Shown here piece by piece: positions 45,408-57,699 of a stretch of 64,000 bases of DNA. The stretch is taken from contig OY282558.1 of NCBI GenBank assembly GCA_958295665.1, positions 19,963,409 through 20,027,408 on the forward strand, written 5' to 3'. The notes under the pieces are model-generated. The model worked only from the letters and a program-made list of their open reading frames with translations, was not told the origin of the DNA and ran no database searches. The DNA comes from Tipula vernalis. Lineage: Eukaryota > Arthropoda > Insecta > Diptera > Tipulidae. The position numbers and the translations under genes are program-made. Within the stretch, counting starts at the first letter, position 1. The number at the start of each line of letters is the position of its first letter.

Positions 45408-47029
45408 AATGGCACTCAATATTTTACTAAAATTAGTATAAATAATAAACACACACATACTAAATCTATTCTACTTAAAATTGCATTCACAATCATTACG
45501 TCCAATTTAGAGCTGAAGCTAATTTTATTACCTTTAGATTTCCCTCTAATTTTGATCAAATCCATCGTGTTTAAATTGTAATTCGAAATCGATTTGTAAT
45601 TTACCAAATCAAATTAAATTTAGTTTAAATTTAATTTAATTTGTAATCAAATTTACATTCAACATTTCCCTCAAACATATAATAACTTGGAACTTTTCGG
45701 ATTAAAAATTGGTTTTCGTTCGAACCCATTTTGAATATGAATAACATTAAAACTGATGCTCAAGTTCATAAATGGGATAGAATTGCATTTGTTACGTTCT
45801 TAGAGTTTAAGGAATTTTAACGTTTGTTTGATTCGTTTATATTCGATGAATTTTTTTTACAAACATTTCCATATTTTGCCTTAATCAGATAAATGTCACA
45901 GGGTGGATTATTTCATTTTTGATAAAGGCACAAAATTTGCTTTTCTAGAATGACTTCGGATCGTCAAATAATGTACAGTAAGCTATTGAGATATGTATTT
46001 TAATTTGACGTTTAAGTCAAAGTGAAACATTTTTAACTTCTAAAAAAATATTTGTTGGCCTAAATTTAAAATTTGGCTTATAAAATATTTTGCTATATCA
46101 AATTTTAAGCTATGAAAGTCGAATTACGTTATTCTTGAAGAAAAATTTAAAATATTTGGAATAAACCATAAAATACTAGTGATAAAACGTAAAATAAGTG
46201 GAAATATGTAAAAATCTGTGATTATGCCAAAATATTTAAAAATATGTGGTAGCATATAAGGCTCATTCGACTTTGTTTGTTCTAAAAAGAATAGCTATCC
46301 AACAAATTTTTGATTTGGATTTACCAAAAAAAATATTATTTTACCTAAGAATCCTAAGCCTAGTTATTAGTATATGAGGGCGGAAGAAACTGAATTATAA
46401 AATAAATAACTTACGATAGGTGAATGAAAATACTTGAATTTAGTACCCATTCAATTCGTCATATACTGTCTGCCATTCAAACTGTCATTTTAGCTTTTCC
46501 TGGTTAAATTAAAACTTTCCCAAACTAAACGAAACCTTTTCCAAAATAATTGAAACTTTATTCATATTGAATGCAACTCTTTTCAAGATAAAATAAACCA
46601 TGAAGAAATATAAATTAAACTTTTTACCATTTGACATTACGAATTAACCTTTTTCCAATTGACCTTTTTCCTTAAAGATATGTAGCACATGTAGTTGATA
46701 TATCAGGTAACTTTCGAATATTGAAATAGGTATTTTGAAGTTTTAGCTACAAAAATTGTATACGCTTAAAGTGTAAAACGACTCGACCGTACCCCAAATG
46801 TAAACAGGAGATATTTTTATTGCTTATTAAAACAGCAACTACAGATTTCTAAAACTAAAATATCTAAAATATAAAATTAACTTTTCTAATTCACAGCAAT
46901 TATTCTTAGGTACGAGTAATATTTTAATTCTGCCTTAAACTAACAGTCATAGTATTTAGTAAATTGCTTACATCTAATAAATAATAATTAGTCTTTATGT
47001 AATTCTCACTATGCAATGCATTTATATGT
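45408..47029. other. G-poor tract remainder and AT-rich spacer
   Basis: 45408-45760 continues the G-poor AATTCAAATT-like tract cut by the Tigger element. Around 46180-46260 minus-strand CATATTT motifs resemble those flanking hAT relic 2. No genes seen. Confidence 0.4.
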
Positions 47030-48530
47030 TGGATTTTTATTTGCACCTTTCAAATGTGCCCACAATTTGGTTTTACCGTACTTCACCCAATCCTCATCCT
47101 GTTTGCTTTCACTGTAAGGATCCAAGGAAATAAAGCACAACCATCCTGTGTTATCATTCAATTTTTTGGTTGCCTTTTATATTTTGAGAGGTGGAATTTC
47201 TGCGACATCAATAATTTCATCTTTTACAGGTGTTGCAGTCAATATTGCGAAATTTCGTTTTTCCTATCCTTTGTTTATCATGGCTCTTGGACCTGCTTTT
47301 GGGCATGGCCGTATTTGTTCTGGCTGAAAGTCTACTGGCCGGTTCCCGGTACCTGTAACTGAGGTTGGTGGCTCAGACTATTCTGGAGTTATCGCCATTG
47401 GAATTTCTTGAAATGTTATAATTGGATCAACTTCAATGATTATTGAGACGTTGTTAAGCTGAAACTGAAAGAAAAAGAAAAATTGTGACAATTCCAATTA
47501 ATATGGTGTTTAGATAGATTTTCTACCTCTTATTCACCTGTTGACAAGTGTCGCTCGGTGATAATTGATTTGCCAGTAGATCAACAGGGACGGGTCCAAA
47601 TTCGTTACGTTCTGTCACTATGGATGCCTTAAACTCGTCATCGCAAAATATGCCACGGTTCAGTGGCTCGATTCCACTGACCCTGAAACCGTTAGCTATA
47701 TTATTTGGTGTAAGTGCCTTCGGTAGAGCTTCAGCTACCATGTGTGAAACGTGGTTTATGGTCACGATTTTCCAGGATTATGCCGCATCCAGAATCTTGC
47801 GCTGTCGATAAATATCGCTTAAATGGACCATATACACTTCTATCAGATTTCTTGCCTTTCTCAATTGAACCGTTTGATGCTTCTCGGATAAAATGCTCAT
47901 GAAACCGTTTTCGCGGGAAAATAAATTATGGTAGTATGAACGAACCGGTAGCACTTACAGCAACAATTACAGTGACCAGGTGCCCTCGTTCAGCTGAGGT
48001 TATCCCTCCAACCTGCTTCGTTCTCTTCTCGGCAGTAACTTTACACAGTTTTTCAATTGTTGTAACACCGGTTTCGTCCACCTCGAATACGAATTGTCGC
48101 TTCTGGAATCCGAATCGACAAATCGAGATGTTTTTATAAAAAAAATGGAAAGTTAATCAGGGCCAGCTTGCTTGTTTGCTATTCATGATTCTTCGATTTT
48201 TTCTCTAAAGATATAGCGCATTGATAAGCAAATTACCTCAATTCCTCTTTGTTAAAAATTGAGTTTCTGTTGTATCTAAATTCATGTTTTCTGCCTCTTT
48301 TATTCAACTGCCGTGAATACTCTTGCCGAGTTTGTTTTTTTTGTTTGCTTTTTTCATATAGCGCCACAAAGTTTGATGGCAACCTATTTCCTTAGCCACG
48401 GATCTAATGCTGAGCTTTTGGGAGATGAACATTTCGACAGCAGCTGCCATCGTTGTTTCTGACGTCTTTCCCGGGTTTGTTTTCCGTTTATAATTTCTTA
48501 TTATTCTAAAACAGATTAGAAAATAATGTG
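47030..48530 (-). pseudogene. Jerky/pogo-like transposase relic with C-terminal zinc-binding region
   Basis: Minus-strand relic, older than the Tigger element at 42-45 kb and a different family. From high to low coordinates: RNYKRKTNPGKTSE and MAAAVEMFISQKLSIRSVAK (psq helix-turn-helix, about 48500-48395), VDETGVTTIEK (catalytic DETG, about 48085), then QVGGITSAERGHLVTVIVA. After a gap come FRVSGIEPLNRGIFCDDEF (about 47680-47625), RPCPKAGPRA (about 47310) and LTATPVKDE (about 47240). The remains of a Cys/His-rich tail end with EDWVKYGKTKLWAHLKG (about 47095-47045), in which most of the Cys are already lost. Stops and frameshifts are frequent. TIRs were not identified. Confidence 0.8.
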
Positions 48531-49399
48531 TGTTGCAATAGCTTTAAATAATTTCTCCATGGGACAAGTTGTTCCATGTCGCAAACTGCCCGCTAAATAT
48601 TTAACAACCTGCCCCAGAGTGTATTTTTCAGTGCGAATTTTATGGTTTACCAATAAATTATTTTTTCTAAATCACAAATAAACATCTAATGCACACACTT
48701 ACCGTGTTAAGTCCTAACAGTATAAAACAGTAACTTTTTGCTTACCGCACATCAAAACATCCTTTACACTCTCGCTGATGTAAAACACGTCCGATCACTA
48801 TAAAATGAATGAACACGACTAAAGAATTAAGAAAATTTCTCTGTAACAACTTGCCCTGTGTAACAAAGTGCACTGGTCTACCCTAGGTAGACTATTTTAT
48901 TTTATTTATTTATTTATCAATAATAATGACATTTTAATTTTTTTATTTTAATTAATTAAATAATCCTAAATTTTACTTAAAATCCTAATTTTGAATTCCT
49001 AATGAAAATATTCAACAAATTTTGAAAATTATGGTTATACGTTACCTATGTGACCACCACGTTATTTTACATTTAACATACAATACAAAAATTGCATCAA
49101 AGACCATCACAACCAAAACACAAACAGTCCACCTCAAAGCACCTACTTGGAAATATGTCACCGTTATAAAATATAGAAAAACAGCATTTCATTTCATTTT
49201 CATGCATTTCACGTATATAGAACTACCTTCTACCCTTAAAATATCTCTATTTTAATAATAGGATTAATTTTAATTTCATTAAATTGATTATTCAATTCAA
49301 TTTACATAAAAGACTGATTGATTTAGGTTAACTCACAAATTTTCTGAGAAAGTAAGAGAGATAGAACTAAAAAATATAAAGAGCTGAAACCTCACGAGG
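48531..49399. other. AT-rich spacer
   Basis: ACAACTTGCCC and ACAACCTGCCCC words at 48550-48870 may belong to the end of the jerky-like relic. An unrecognised 77-codon frame lies at 49022-49255. Confidence 0.4.
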
Positions 49400-49862
49400 T
49401 GATCAGAACTTCGGTCCAGAAAATTACATGCACACGTTAGCTGACTTCAAGTCAACTAAATCTAACCGCCAACCCGCAACTCCCAAATCAATCCCTAACT
49501 GAAACCTTAATCCGTTACTTAACCCAAATGCATACCTTAACCCAACACAACGTTCAATTCAACCAAAAACAAAACGCTCAACTTACTTCATCAAACTAAC
49601 TTCTGACTCAATCCTCAATTCACGCCAAATAAATCCGTAAATCCCTAATGACCCAACTCAACTTTCAACTCAATCCCAAACGCAACAGCCATCTAAATCC
49701 CTGAATCATCATGGTCCGAGAGTAGTATGCTTATATGAATTAAACTACTCGTAAATCTCCGACTTGAGCCCAATTCAACAGCTCCAACCAACATGAACTC
49801 AACTCAAAACAACTCTAACTAACTTCCAATACAAACAATCCCAAATAAATCAAAAAACAGTA
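49400..49862. repeat. C- and A-rich, G-poor degenerate tract
   Basis: About 450 bp of loosely repeated words such as AACTCAA, CCCTAAC, AACCCAAA and CAACTCAATCCCAAA, with very little G on the plus strand. No fixed period is evident by eye. Confidence 0.5.
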
Positions 49863-49879
49863 TTTATAGAAAATTTACA

Positions 49880-50221
49880 ATGTGGATCGAAAACCAAATG
49901 GTAATACCACGTGTTAATAACCTCGTAATTTCGGATCAATTCGTACGGCAGGTACCCAATCTACTTGACGTACAATTTCTAAAAGCTTTCCAATTCTCCG
50001 CCTTGACCATAGAAACAGATTGGCGAAAAAACAATACGGATCATCCGTTGGCGGACATTTTTTTTTTTCTTTTTCGGACTCAGCGATTGCCAAAGTGCTC
50101 GAGAAAAGTGCTTTCGGAAAATTGTTTGTTAATTTTTGCAATTTTTTGCAATAACTTTCTAACCGTTTCTATATCAATAAAAACAGTAAAGTTGAATGGT
50201 AATCGTTTTAATTTGGATTAA
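49880..50221 (+). other. 113-codon open frame, unidentified
   Basis: Open from ATG 49880 to TAA near 50219. No domain, signal peptide or known family is recognised. Part of it crosses a T-run (50059-50069) that encodes a Phe cluster. It is probably non-coding. Confidence 0.15.
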
Positions 50222-50499
50222 TGTAGGAAATGTCCGTTAGAGACAAAAATGACAACGTGACAACATCTCATTGCCACGAGACAAGCGTGATCGTTTCGAT
50301 TTAACTTCGGTCTAAAATCACATTTCTTGGCGTATTGAAAGTTTCTGAGTTAGAAAGAGCAAAAAAAAAAATGTCCGTTCATATCGTCGTTGCATTCTCA
50401 TTCTGTCTATTGAAGAGGACAGATCAATAATAATAAATTAAAATTATTTAAATTGTGTACATGGCCTGATATTTTAACTGGATCTTTTTTTTTTATTAT

Positions 50500-51390
50500 A
50501 AAGAGCTACATGAATGTTTGTGTAAAATCTGTGCCGTGAAAATAAATCGTGATGACCTTAAACTCAAGTGTCAATTATGTCACACTTTATATCATCTTGG
50601 TTATGTTGAAGGTAGTGAAAACAATCTCGATAAGAAACCAACTTTATTGTGGAAATGTTCTGAGTGCATTGATAAGCAAAAAATATCGAAAGCATTACCG
50701 TCAATGTCAAAACTTGATAAACCACTTAGTTTCAAAGAAGGTGTTACTGATCATCAAATACCGGATCAAAATTCCGGTAAAAATGAAATTGATTTCACTG
50801 ATAGTGTCGCTTCATTCAATTTTATCTATGAGCAGTTAAAAATAAGTGAAATGACCTTCTCAAAGAGGTTTGACATCATCGACAAGCTGGTTAGTAAACT
50901 GGACGAACTTCAACTGGAAAATAAAACAATGAAAGAAAGAGTATGTGACTTGGAATGGCGTATCGACTGCATAGATCAGCTAAATAGGAGTACTTCGCTG
51001 GAAATAACTGGCTTAAATTAATGGAGCAAGGGCTCAATATTAGCATGGGCTTGGATGATGTAACATCAGTTAATATTGTAAGTACACCGCGATTGAAGAA
51101 ATTAATCATTTAGTTTAAGGAACAACACATCCGAGATTCAATTTTGTTGGCCAAAAGGAAGCAGCGTTTATCTACAGAATGTCTAGGGATATCACTTTCA
51201 GTCAATATTTTTATAAGCGAGAATTTGACGAAATATCGCAATCATCTCTATGCTAAAGCGAGGAAGCTGAAAAATTCAAATAAGAAAAAATATATTTGGG
51301 CCCGTAATGGAAATATTTTAGTTAGGAAATGAGAAGGTGGTCATGTAAAGGTAATTAAATCGTTATCTGACCTTGTCGAAATTTAACAAA
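50500..51390 (+). pseudogene. LINE ORF1: PHD finger, coiled coil and C-terminal domain
   Basis: First protein of a CR1/Jockey-like LINE, which packages element RNA. The frame opens before 50518 (true start not resolved) with CLCKICAVK...KCQLCHTLYHLG...LWKCSECI. This is a PHD-type zinc finger whose residue after YHL is Gly where Cys is usual. A predicted coiled coil follows at about 50850-50990 (KRFDIIDKLVSKLDELQLEN), ending in SLEITGLN. After frameshifts near 51020 and 51115, the ORF1 C-terminal domain appears: LAKRKQRLSTECLGISLSVN, NLTKYRNHLYAKARKLKN, YIWARNGNILVRK, stop at about 51330, then GGHVKVIKSLSDL. It sits directly upstream of the endonuclease/RT ORF. Confidence 0.75.
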
Positions 51391-51419
51391 TTTCACGTTA
51401 ACTTTTTTCTTTTTTTTTT

Positions 51420-53682
51420 AATGTCTTTTATAGTTCGTGAAGGTGATTGCGATTTAATTAACGTTTTTAACTATACTGTATTTTCAAAGTTATATGTCAT
51501 TCATTTAAATATCAGAAGTTTGCGGTCAAATTTTACTTCGTTTCTGGCCAATCTGTCTGGCTACTCTATCGAATCAGACATAATCTTTGTAACAGAAATT
51601 TGGATCAATAATGATGAAGTGCGCTTCTATAAAATTCCGGGTTATAATTTTTATAGTTGTTGTAATGATATTAAACGTGCGGGTGGCGTTGCAGTGTTCG
51701 TAAAAAATGTCATTACGACTGATTACTGTAATCATGATATACTCGTAGTAACTGCGGATTGTTTAAAATAGCCCCTTGGATGTCTTTTAAACTACATTCA
51801 TTAGTGAATTTGAAAAATTATCCAATAAACTCCGTAAACATCCTAGAAATCTTCAGCTTTTGAATCGTTTTAGGGATATAAATGAAAAGTGTAGCTCAAT
51901 AATAATTAGTGAACGTACTAACCACTATAAAAATCTTTTTGATAATTGTTCCAACGATAGTAAAAAACAATGGAAATTAGTTAATTTATTGATTGGTGAG
52001 GAGTCTACCAACATTGATATATCGTCTTTACTTGATGAACATGGGAGCTTAATTACAAATCGTTTGGATATCTGTAATTTGTTTAATCATCATTTTATTA
52101 ATTCAAGCAGTAGTTCTAATTGTTGTCCCGCTTTCCCGAGTGAGGTCAATTGGCATAACGAAACGTTCTTCTTCCAAGAATTTACACCTGAGAAACTGCT
52201 TTTGGCTATTTCTTCATTAAATAATAAATTTTCCAGTGGTCCTGATAGAATTAATTCTAAAACTCTGAAGTTAACGACCCATAGTATAAACTATTTACTT
52301 GCTTACATCTTTAATCGCAGTGTAAAATCTGGTGTCTTCCCGAATACCTTAAAATGTGCCAATGTAATTCCATTATATAAGAAGAATAATAGAACGTGAC
52401 AAATTATCGTCCGATTTCTCAGTTATCAGTATTTGCAAAACTGTTTGAGAAATTGGTGAAATCCCGTATCGTGTCTTATTTGGAAAATTTAAACTTTTTG
52501 AGTAGCTGTCAATATGGGGTTTTAGAAAGGGTTGAAGTACTGAAACAGCGCTTTTGGCGTTTCTGTCCTCGATATATGATTCATTAAATAATGGTAAATT
52601 TGTGGGTGTACTTTTCTTGACATATCCAAGGCTTTCGATACCGTAAATCATGCTCTATTATTAAACAAATTATGGCGTATCGGATTTAGACGATTTATTT
52701 ATAATTGACTAAAGTCGTACCTCCAAAACAGATTTCAGAAAGTAATTATAGGCGATTATGCAAGTGACCTAAATGAAATTGTTTCAGGGGTCCCACAGGG
52801 CTCAGTTCTGGGTCCTCTGCTTTTTTTTAATTTATGTCAATTCATTTTTTGATTTAAAGCTAAATGGTAAAGTTGTGGCCTTTGCTTGATGACTTTGCAT
52901 TGAGTTATTCAGCAGATAGCTTAGAAGAACTGGAGCGCAAAATGAATTCCGATTTAGTTGAATCGCGTGCTTGGTTTTCAAATCATCAAATGCGTTTAAG
53001 TGAGAAATCTAAAGGTACGATAAACGTTTTCTATCATGATGGGCAGTGTACTAATGCAGAGCATTCTGATAAATGTCTCAAATTTCAATTTGTACAGGAA
53101 TTTAAATATTTAGGAATAACAATTGATAGTAAGTTAAATTTTAAATCACACATAAAAAATGTTAAGAAGTACCTTAATCTTGCTTTAAGAAAGCTGTACT
53201 TACTGCGATCGATATGACCGCTAGATGTAATGCATAAAGTGTATTATGGGATTTTTCATTCAAAGATTGAGTTTGGCCTTGTTGCATATGGTGGTACCTA
53301 CGACGTTACTAATATTAAACCCTTAACAACGGCCCAGAAATTTGCAATTCGAATTATTTATAACCTGAAACGTACTGTTCATTGTTTGCCGTTCTTCCAG
53401 AGGAGCGATTTCTTGCCACTTCGGTATTTATATGTTTATAAGGTTTTAAAACTTTTTTTTTTGCGTAGTGGACACAAAGTGGTACAACACCATTTGCATA
53501 ACTTGCGTAATAAAAATGTTTATATTATCCCATTCACGCGTAAGGAATATTTTAGACACTTTTTTATTTCAAGAGCTCCGCTATTCTGTAAAAAACTACC
53601 GAAAATAATACAGAATGAACAATCTATCAAAGGTTTTGGTGTTTTATTAAAGGAAGTAGGCTTTGACTTTCGTGTCAATTAG
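51420..53682 (+). pseudogene. LINE ORF2: endonuclease and reverse transcriptase, broken
   Basis: Second LINE protein. The N-terminal endonuclease part at 51484-51770 has VIHLNIRSLRSNF and FVTEIWINNDE (metal-binding Glu), then GGVAVFVKN; its C-terminal half is deleted. The RT linker and N-terminus (51860-52399) include FSSGPDRINSKTLK (normally GPDGI). NYRPISQLSVFAKLFEKLV starts at 52399. Around 52600-52860 frame changes hide SKAFDTVNHALL, VSGVPQGSVLGPLLF and the FADD box, which is broken just before 52890 (FA, stop, then DDFALSYSA). The C-terminal parts 52890-53217 and 53230-53682 (FKYLGITIDSKLNFKSHIK, then IEFGLVAYGGTYD) are nearly intact and separated by one stop. Confidence 0.82.
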
Positions 53683-54010
53683 ACCTGTTTATTATTTTTC
53701 CCTTAAAATTATTTTTTAAAGTATTTTGTATTTTAATAAAAATATTTACAACTACAAAATGACCAAACCTTGGGAGCCCGTGTTATCATCACTGAAATTG
53801 AGTAGCCGAATTAAACTATAATCAGGATGATGGAACCTTTGTATGGTGAAGAACCGGAGTTGTGCGGGTTTGCTGTAATTTTGACGTCAGTTTTTCTATT
53901 TACATATTTGACCATATGTTGCACACTGTATTGTGAATGAGCTCATGCTCAAAATACAGTGTGCCAAAATTAATTAATGTATAAATAAATAAATAAATAA
54001 ATAAATAAAT
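53683..54010 (+). other. LINE 3' UTR ending in (AAAT)n tail
   Basis: Follows ORF2 and ends in an ATAA/AAAT tetranucleotide run at 53981-54010. A microsatellite rather than poly(A) tail is typical of several LINE clades. An inverted pair (ACACTGTATT...AATACAGTGT) lies just before it at 53925-53972. Confidence 0.6.
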
Positions 54011-56374
54011 GGCTTATTCGGCAGGATGATATTGAATGGTTGTTTCATGTGTGTCAATGAGTGTTTTTTAGGGCGATTAATAGTAAATATATCGGCTATT
54101 GATTGAACATATGTCTATTGAATAAATAAAAATTAAATAAATTAAACTAATAAATTTAATTTTGAAAACGGAATACCCACGACCAAATTTTACCTCAGAA
54201 GACTGAGCTCAGGCTAAACCAAATTCCTTTGGTTTACAGGGGAAATATTCCGTTTTTAAGCACTAAGAAACACGTAATGTGTTTTATGCTTACGTATGTG
54301 ATAATATTTATGTCCATACCGTAACAGTTTTTAAAAAAAAAATATGCCTGGATGTCTGTCAATAGCGATCGTATCTCGAGAACGGCTTGTCCAATTTGGA
54401 TTTTTTTCTCGGTTTCTATGGTGATGACGAAGAATTGAAAAGCTTTTGGGAGCTGAACGTAAAGAGAATCTGGTACCTGCCATACGAATTGACCAAAAAC
54501 AATGCGGTGTTATTACTATGTTGATCAATGTTAGAGTTTAGTGAGCAGATCAGCTGAGGATTTGTCAAAAATAGTTTTTGTTTTTTTTTTTTATTACAGT
54601 CAATAAAACCTAACAATAATATCATATAAACAGAAATCGTTCATATCATAAAAACTATAATTAGTAATTTATTCATACGACGTTATGAAGCACCGCACCA
54701 TATAAAACCAAATATTTTCCAGTTTGAAATTTTCCATTTTTCAGTTTATCCAGTAAAGTTGGTTTAAATACATAAAATTTTTAATTTTGGTACAGTACAT
54801 ACTATAATGATAGTCTATCTAGACTCTAGACAAAAACTATAACTTTCTTATTGCGCAATTTAAAGTTTTTATTATGTTTTTAGTGATGTGCAGAATAAAC
54901 TAATGACTCGGAAACAATAAGCACTTAATACAACTAAATCAAGCAAAAAAAAAATAGGTTAATAAAAAGCTCATAAACTAAAATATTAATTTTTACTTGT
55001 TTTAGTGTTTTAATGAATTATTTTTACAAAAAAAAAAAAAAAAAGAAAGCTTTCTAAATTAATTTTCTTTTATCGCTTGATTGGTCAACTGTAAATTCAA
55101 AAATAATTAAATTAATTATTATTTAAACGATTTAATTTTCTTTATACAAATACTTACAGATTAGACAGCGTCTTGAACTGAACACACAAAGTAAATATCA
55201 AAGAAATATATTTGGAAATCTGATATAAGTAATTAAAACAGCAAACATAAAATTATTAATTCCTTTTTTTTCTTCAAAATTATGTATTCATGTACGACCT
55301 TTATAAATTACTTGGAATTTTGACGACACTCTGAATAAATTGTATTTGCCCTATTTTGAAAATATTTTACAATTCACTACCTTAAAATGTAATATGGTAT
55401 TATTCTATTTGAGTAAAATTCTGCACTGCGTGCTATCAAATGTACAAAGTACATACTTGGAATTCATTTTCAAATTTTATATTTAACCAAGTAGAATTGA
55501 GATTAATTCCTAAGAAATTTTATATAACGTACACCAATTTATTTGCTTTCATGATACGTTTCGGCAAGTAAACAAGGTTTAATTTTGTAATATTAATGTT
55601 TCTTACGAGTGTGTCAAATATGTACATACTATATGTCTTGTTACAAACGATTGGCTTAATATTGTATAAGAATGTTCGTTCATATATGCTTAATTTCTAT
55701 TTAAGATGTTTATCGAATGTTTACAACAGGATTTTCATTTAAATCTCTTTATGTGATCAAAATCTGAGTGAATTTTTATTTTTAAGGCGATGTGAAACTT
55801 TTTTTATACTACAAAAAAAACATTTCGATTGAAATAGTGCAGATATAAACGAAGCTTTTTGAATTATTATGCAAATATCTTGATTAGTGCATGAAATCGC
55901 TTTGTAATGAATACAAATGTTCGTGCCATGGTAGGTCTTTTGAATTTTGTATAATTAATAGCTACAATGCACATACAAGGAGTATCGACGCTTGCAAAAA
56001 AAAATGTTTAAGATTTCGAGTATAACATATTTTACAATAAAGCAACCGAAATTACATTTTTTGTTTAAATTTAATTTTATAACTAAAGAGAACGCAATTT
56101 TGATATATAGATACCACAGAGCAAACTAGTAAGGAAAAGAGCAAAGGTAAGGAAAGAATTTGATCCACTCCGCTGTTCCTTTCCAATACAAAACATTTCC
56201 TATTAGCTATGACGAATTCGATCTCATTTTCGAAGTTAGTTGGTATTAATTAATATTCACGCTGCGCGTGGGAGAACTATTGCAAAAAGAAAGCCAGAAC
56301 AATGAAAGTTTGAGAACGACACAAACCAAAACAAATGTCGTGAATAGTTGGTCCTTCCAGGGAATTGTCGGAAG
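54011..56374. other. AT-rich region without recognised genes
   Basis: An AACGGAATA/TATTCCGTTTT inverted pair lies at 54165-54258. After it, 54340-54440 (ATCTCGAGAACGGC...TTTGG) reads like part of a dispersed repeat. No genes seen. Confidence 0.4.
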
Positions 56375-56376
56375 CG

Positions 56377-56445
56377 AAATCCCGAGAAATTGATAATTTT
56401 TTATAGTGCCAATTCTCGAGAATTATGATTAAAATCTCGGGATTT
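56377..56445. repeat. Short foldback with AATCCCGAGA / TCTCGGGATT arms
   Basis: Inverted 11-bp arms around a second internal palindrome, TTCTCGAGAA. A related CCCGGGAAATCCCGGGATTT patch lies at 58250-58320. Confidence 0.6.
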
Positions 56446-56674
56446 ACCAAAAATCCTTTTTTGCACAATTTTAAGGTTTTTGGCATACTGAAAAATAATA
56501 ATTCAAACTAAAGGAAAATTTGCATACAAAAAATGGGTTTTATACAATGGGTTTTTACATCACATAAGCCTAGTTCTTATTCGTTGGTGCGACATTTAAT
56601 TAAATTTTTTATTGGGACTTCGTTACTATTGGTATTCTATACTCTTTGGTTGAAGCTTTGAGCAAAAGGATCAC

Positions 56675-56756
56675 TGGGATAACCAGCCTTTGTAAAGCGA
56701 CCATTTAAAAGCGCATTATGGGATAACCAGCCTTTGTAAAGCGACCATTTAAAAGC
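56675..56756. repeat. 44-bp tandem duplication
   Basis: TGGGATAACCAGCCTTTGTA and the following bases to AAAAGCG are repeated exactly with a 44-bp period (56675-56718, then 56719-56756). Confidence 0.95.
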
Positions 56757-57094
56757 GACTTTCCATCAACAGCTTTGTAGTAGATTTCACGTAGAGGGGT
56801 TTGTTCATTTGAATAGGAATATCGGTCATATGAGATGGAAACAGTTTGGAAGAACAAATCCTATGTCTACAGTATTCATTGAATTTGAACTTGGTTTGAT
56901 TTCTAGCATTTCCAATGTCAAGTTTTGATGTATTCTTAACTAGTTTGGTGTCTTTCAGATATCGTATAGGTACACTAATGTTTGAATTTTGATCTTTGTT
57001 GGCGTCACTTCTGTGTTGATAAAGTATTTTCTAAAAATTGTTTTTGTATGTTCTGTACAAGTGGCGTTGCAACACTTTGGACTTAATAAACAAG
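56757..57094. other. Spacer
   Basis: Nothing recognised. Confidence 0.4.
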
Positions 57095-57245
57095 ATTTGA
57101 CTATTTATGTTTCTTGACATCTTTCGATTCAATTTTTTTCACGTTATATCACAACTTTTGATATTAAAAATAATTTTAACACAAATTATGGTTTTAAGCT
57201 TTCTTTAGTTATGAAAGAAATATTTTATTTTTAAACAACAACTAG

Positions 57246-57272
57246 TTTCGAGCACTTGCTGGTCATCATCAG
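57246..57272 (-). ncRNA. Hammerhead ribozyme core, minus strand
   Basis: Mirror copy: CTGATGA (57272-57266), stem II GACCA/TGCTC with one mismatched pair around GCAAG, GAAA (57249-57246), then CTAGTTG. The core is intact but stem II is weaker than in its partner. Confidence 0.7.
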
Positions 57273-57304
57273 GATATTTTTCTTAAAACTTTAAGAAAAA
57301 TAAC

Positions 57305-57336
57305 CTGATGATGAGCAGCAAGTGCTCGAAACTAGT
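57305..57336 (+). ncRNA. Hammerhead ribozyme core, plus strand
   Basis: CTGATGA (57305-57311), one base, stem II GAGCA (57313-57317) and TGCTC (57323-57327) around loop GCAAG, then GAAA (57328-57331). All invariant core bases are present. GAAA leads into the self-complementary ACTAGT followed by TT, allowing a very short stem III (or a dimer) and a GUU-type cleavage triplet. Cleavage is predicted, not shown. Confidence 0.75.
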
Positions 57337-57699
57337 TTTTGTTTAAAAATAAAATATTTCTTTCATAACTAAAGAAAGCTTAAAACCGTAATTTGTATTA
57401 AAATTATTTTTAATATTTGACTATTTCTTTACAGGTATGTTATCTTTCATTTTGGAAAACAAATTGCACTTGCCCGAAGTTTGAAAATGCAGGCCACTAA
57501 ATTTGTCTAGATAGAATAAAAATTCTGGATAAACAAAGGGGGCTTTGGAGGGGGATTCAATCATAAGATTTTTTCATACAAATGGTGCCTTGTCTCACAT
57601 ATCGTATTTTTGTTCAAATGTAAAAACTTTTTTACGTGAGATTTGGTGTGAATTTTTCTCCAAAAATCATGTAGCTGTACGTTTCCATGAAAAATCGGG

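Larger units (their letters stand above)
57107..57414. mobile_element. Palindromic insertion with two opposed hammerhead ribozyme cores
   Basis: A 308-bp insertion flanked by a 12-bp direct repeat ATTTGACTATTT (57095-57106 and 57415-57426). From about 57161 it is a near-perfect palindrome with arms of about 120 bp and a tiny centre near 57288. Each arm contains a hammerhead-type core on its own 'outgoing' strand. PLEs carry such ribozymes and make variable target duplications, so a PLE-mobilised, inverted-dimer origin is inferred. There is no coding sequence inside. Confidence 0.8.

Noticed and set aside
47054..48139. Plus-strand frames at 47054-47362, 47620-47811, 47714-47902 and 47936-48139
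   Set aside because: The minus strand carries jerky/pogo transposase motifs across this stretch. The plus frames have none.
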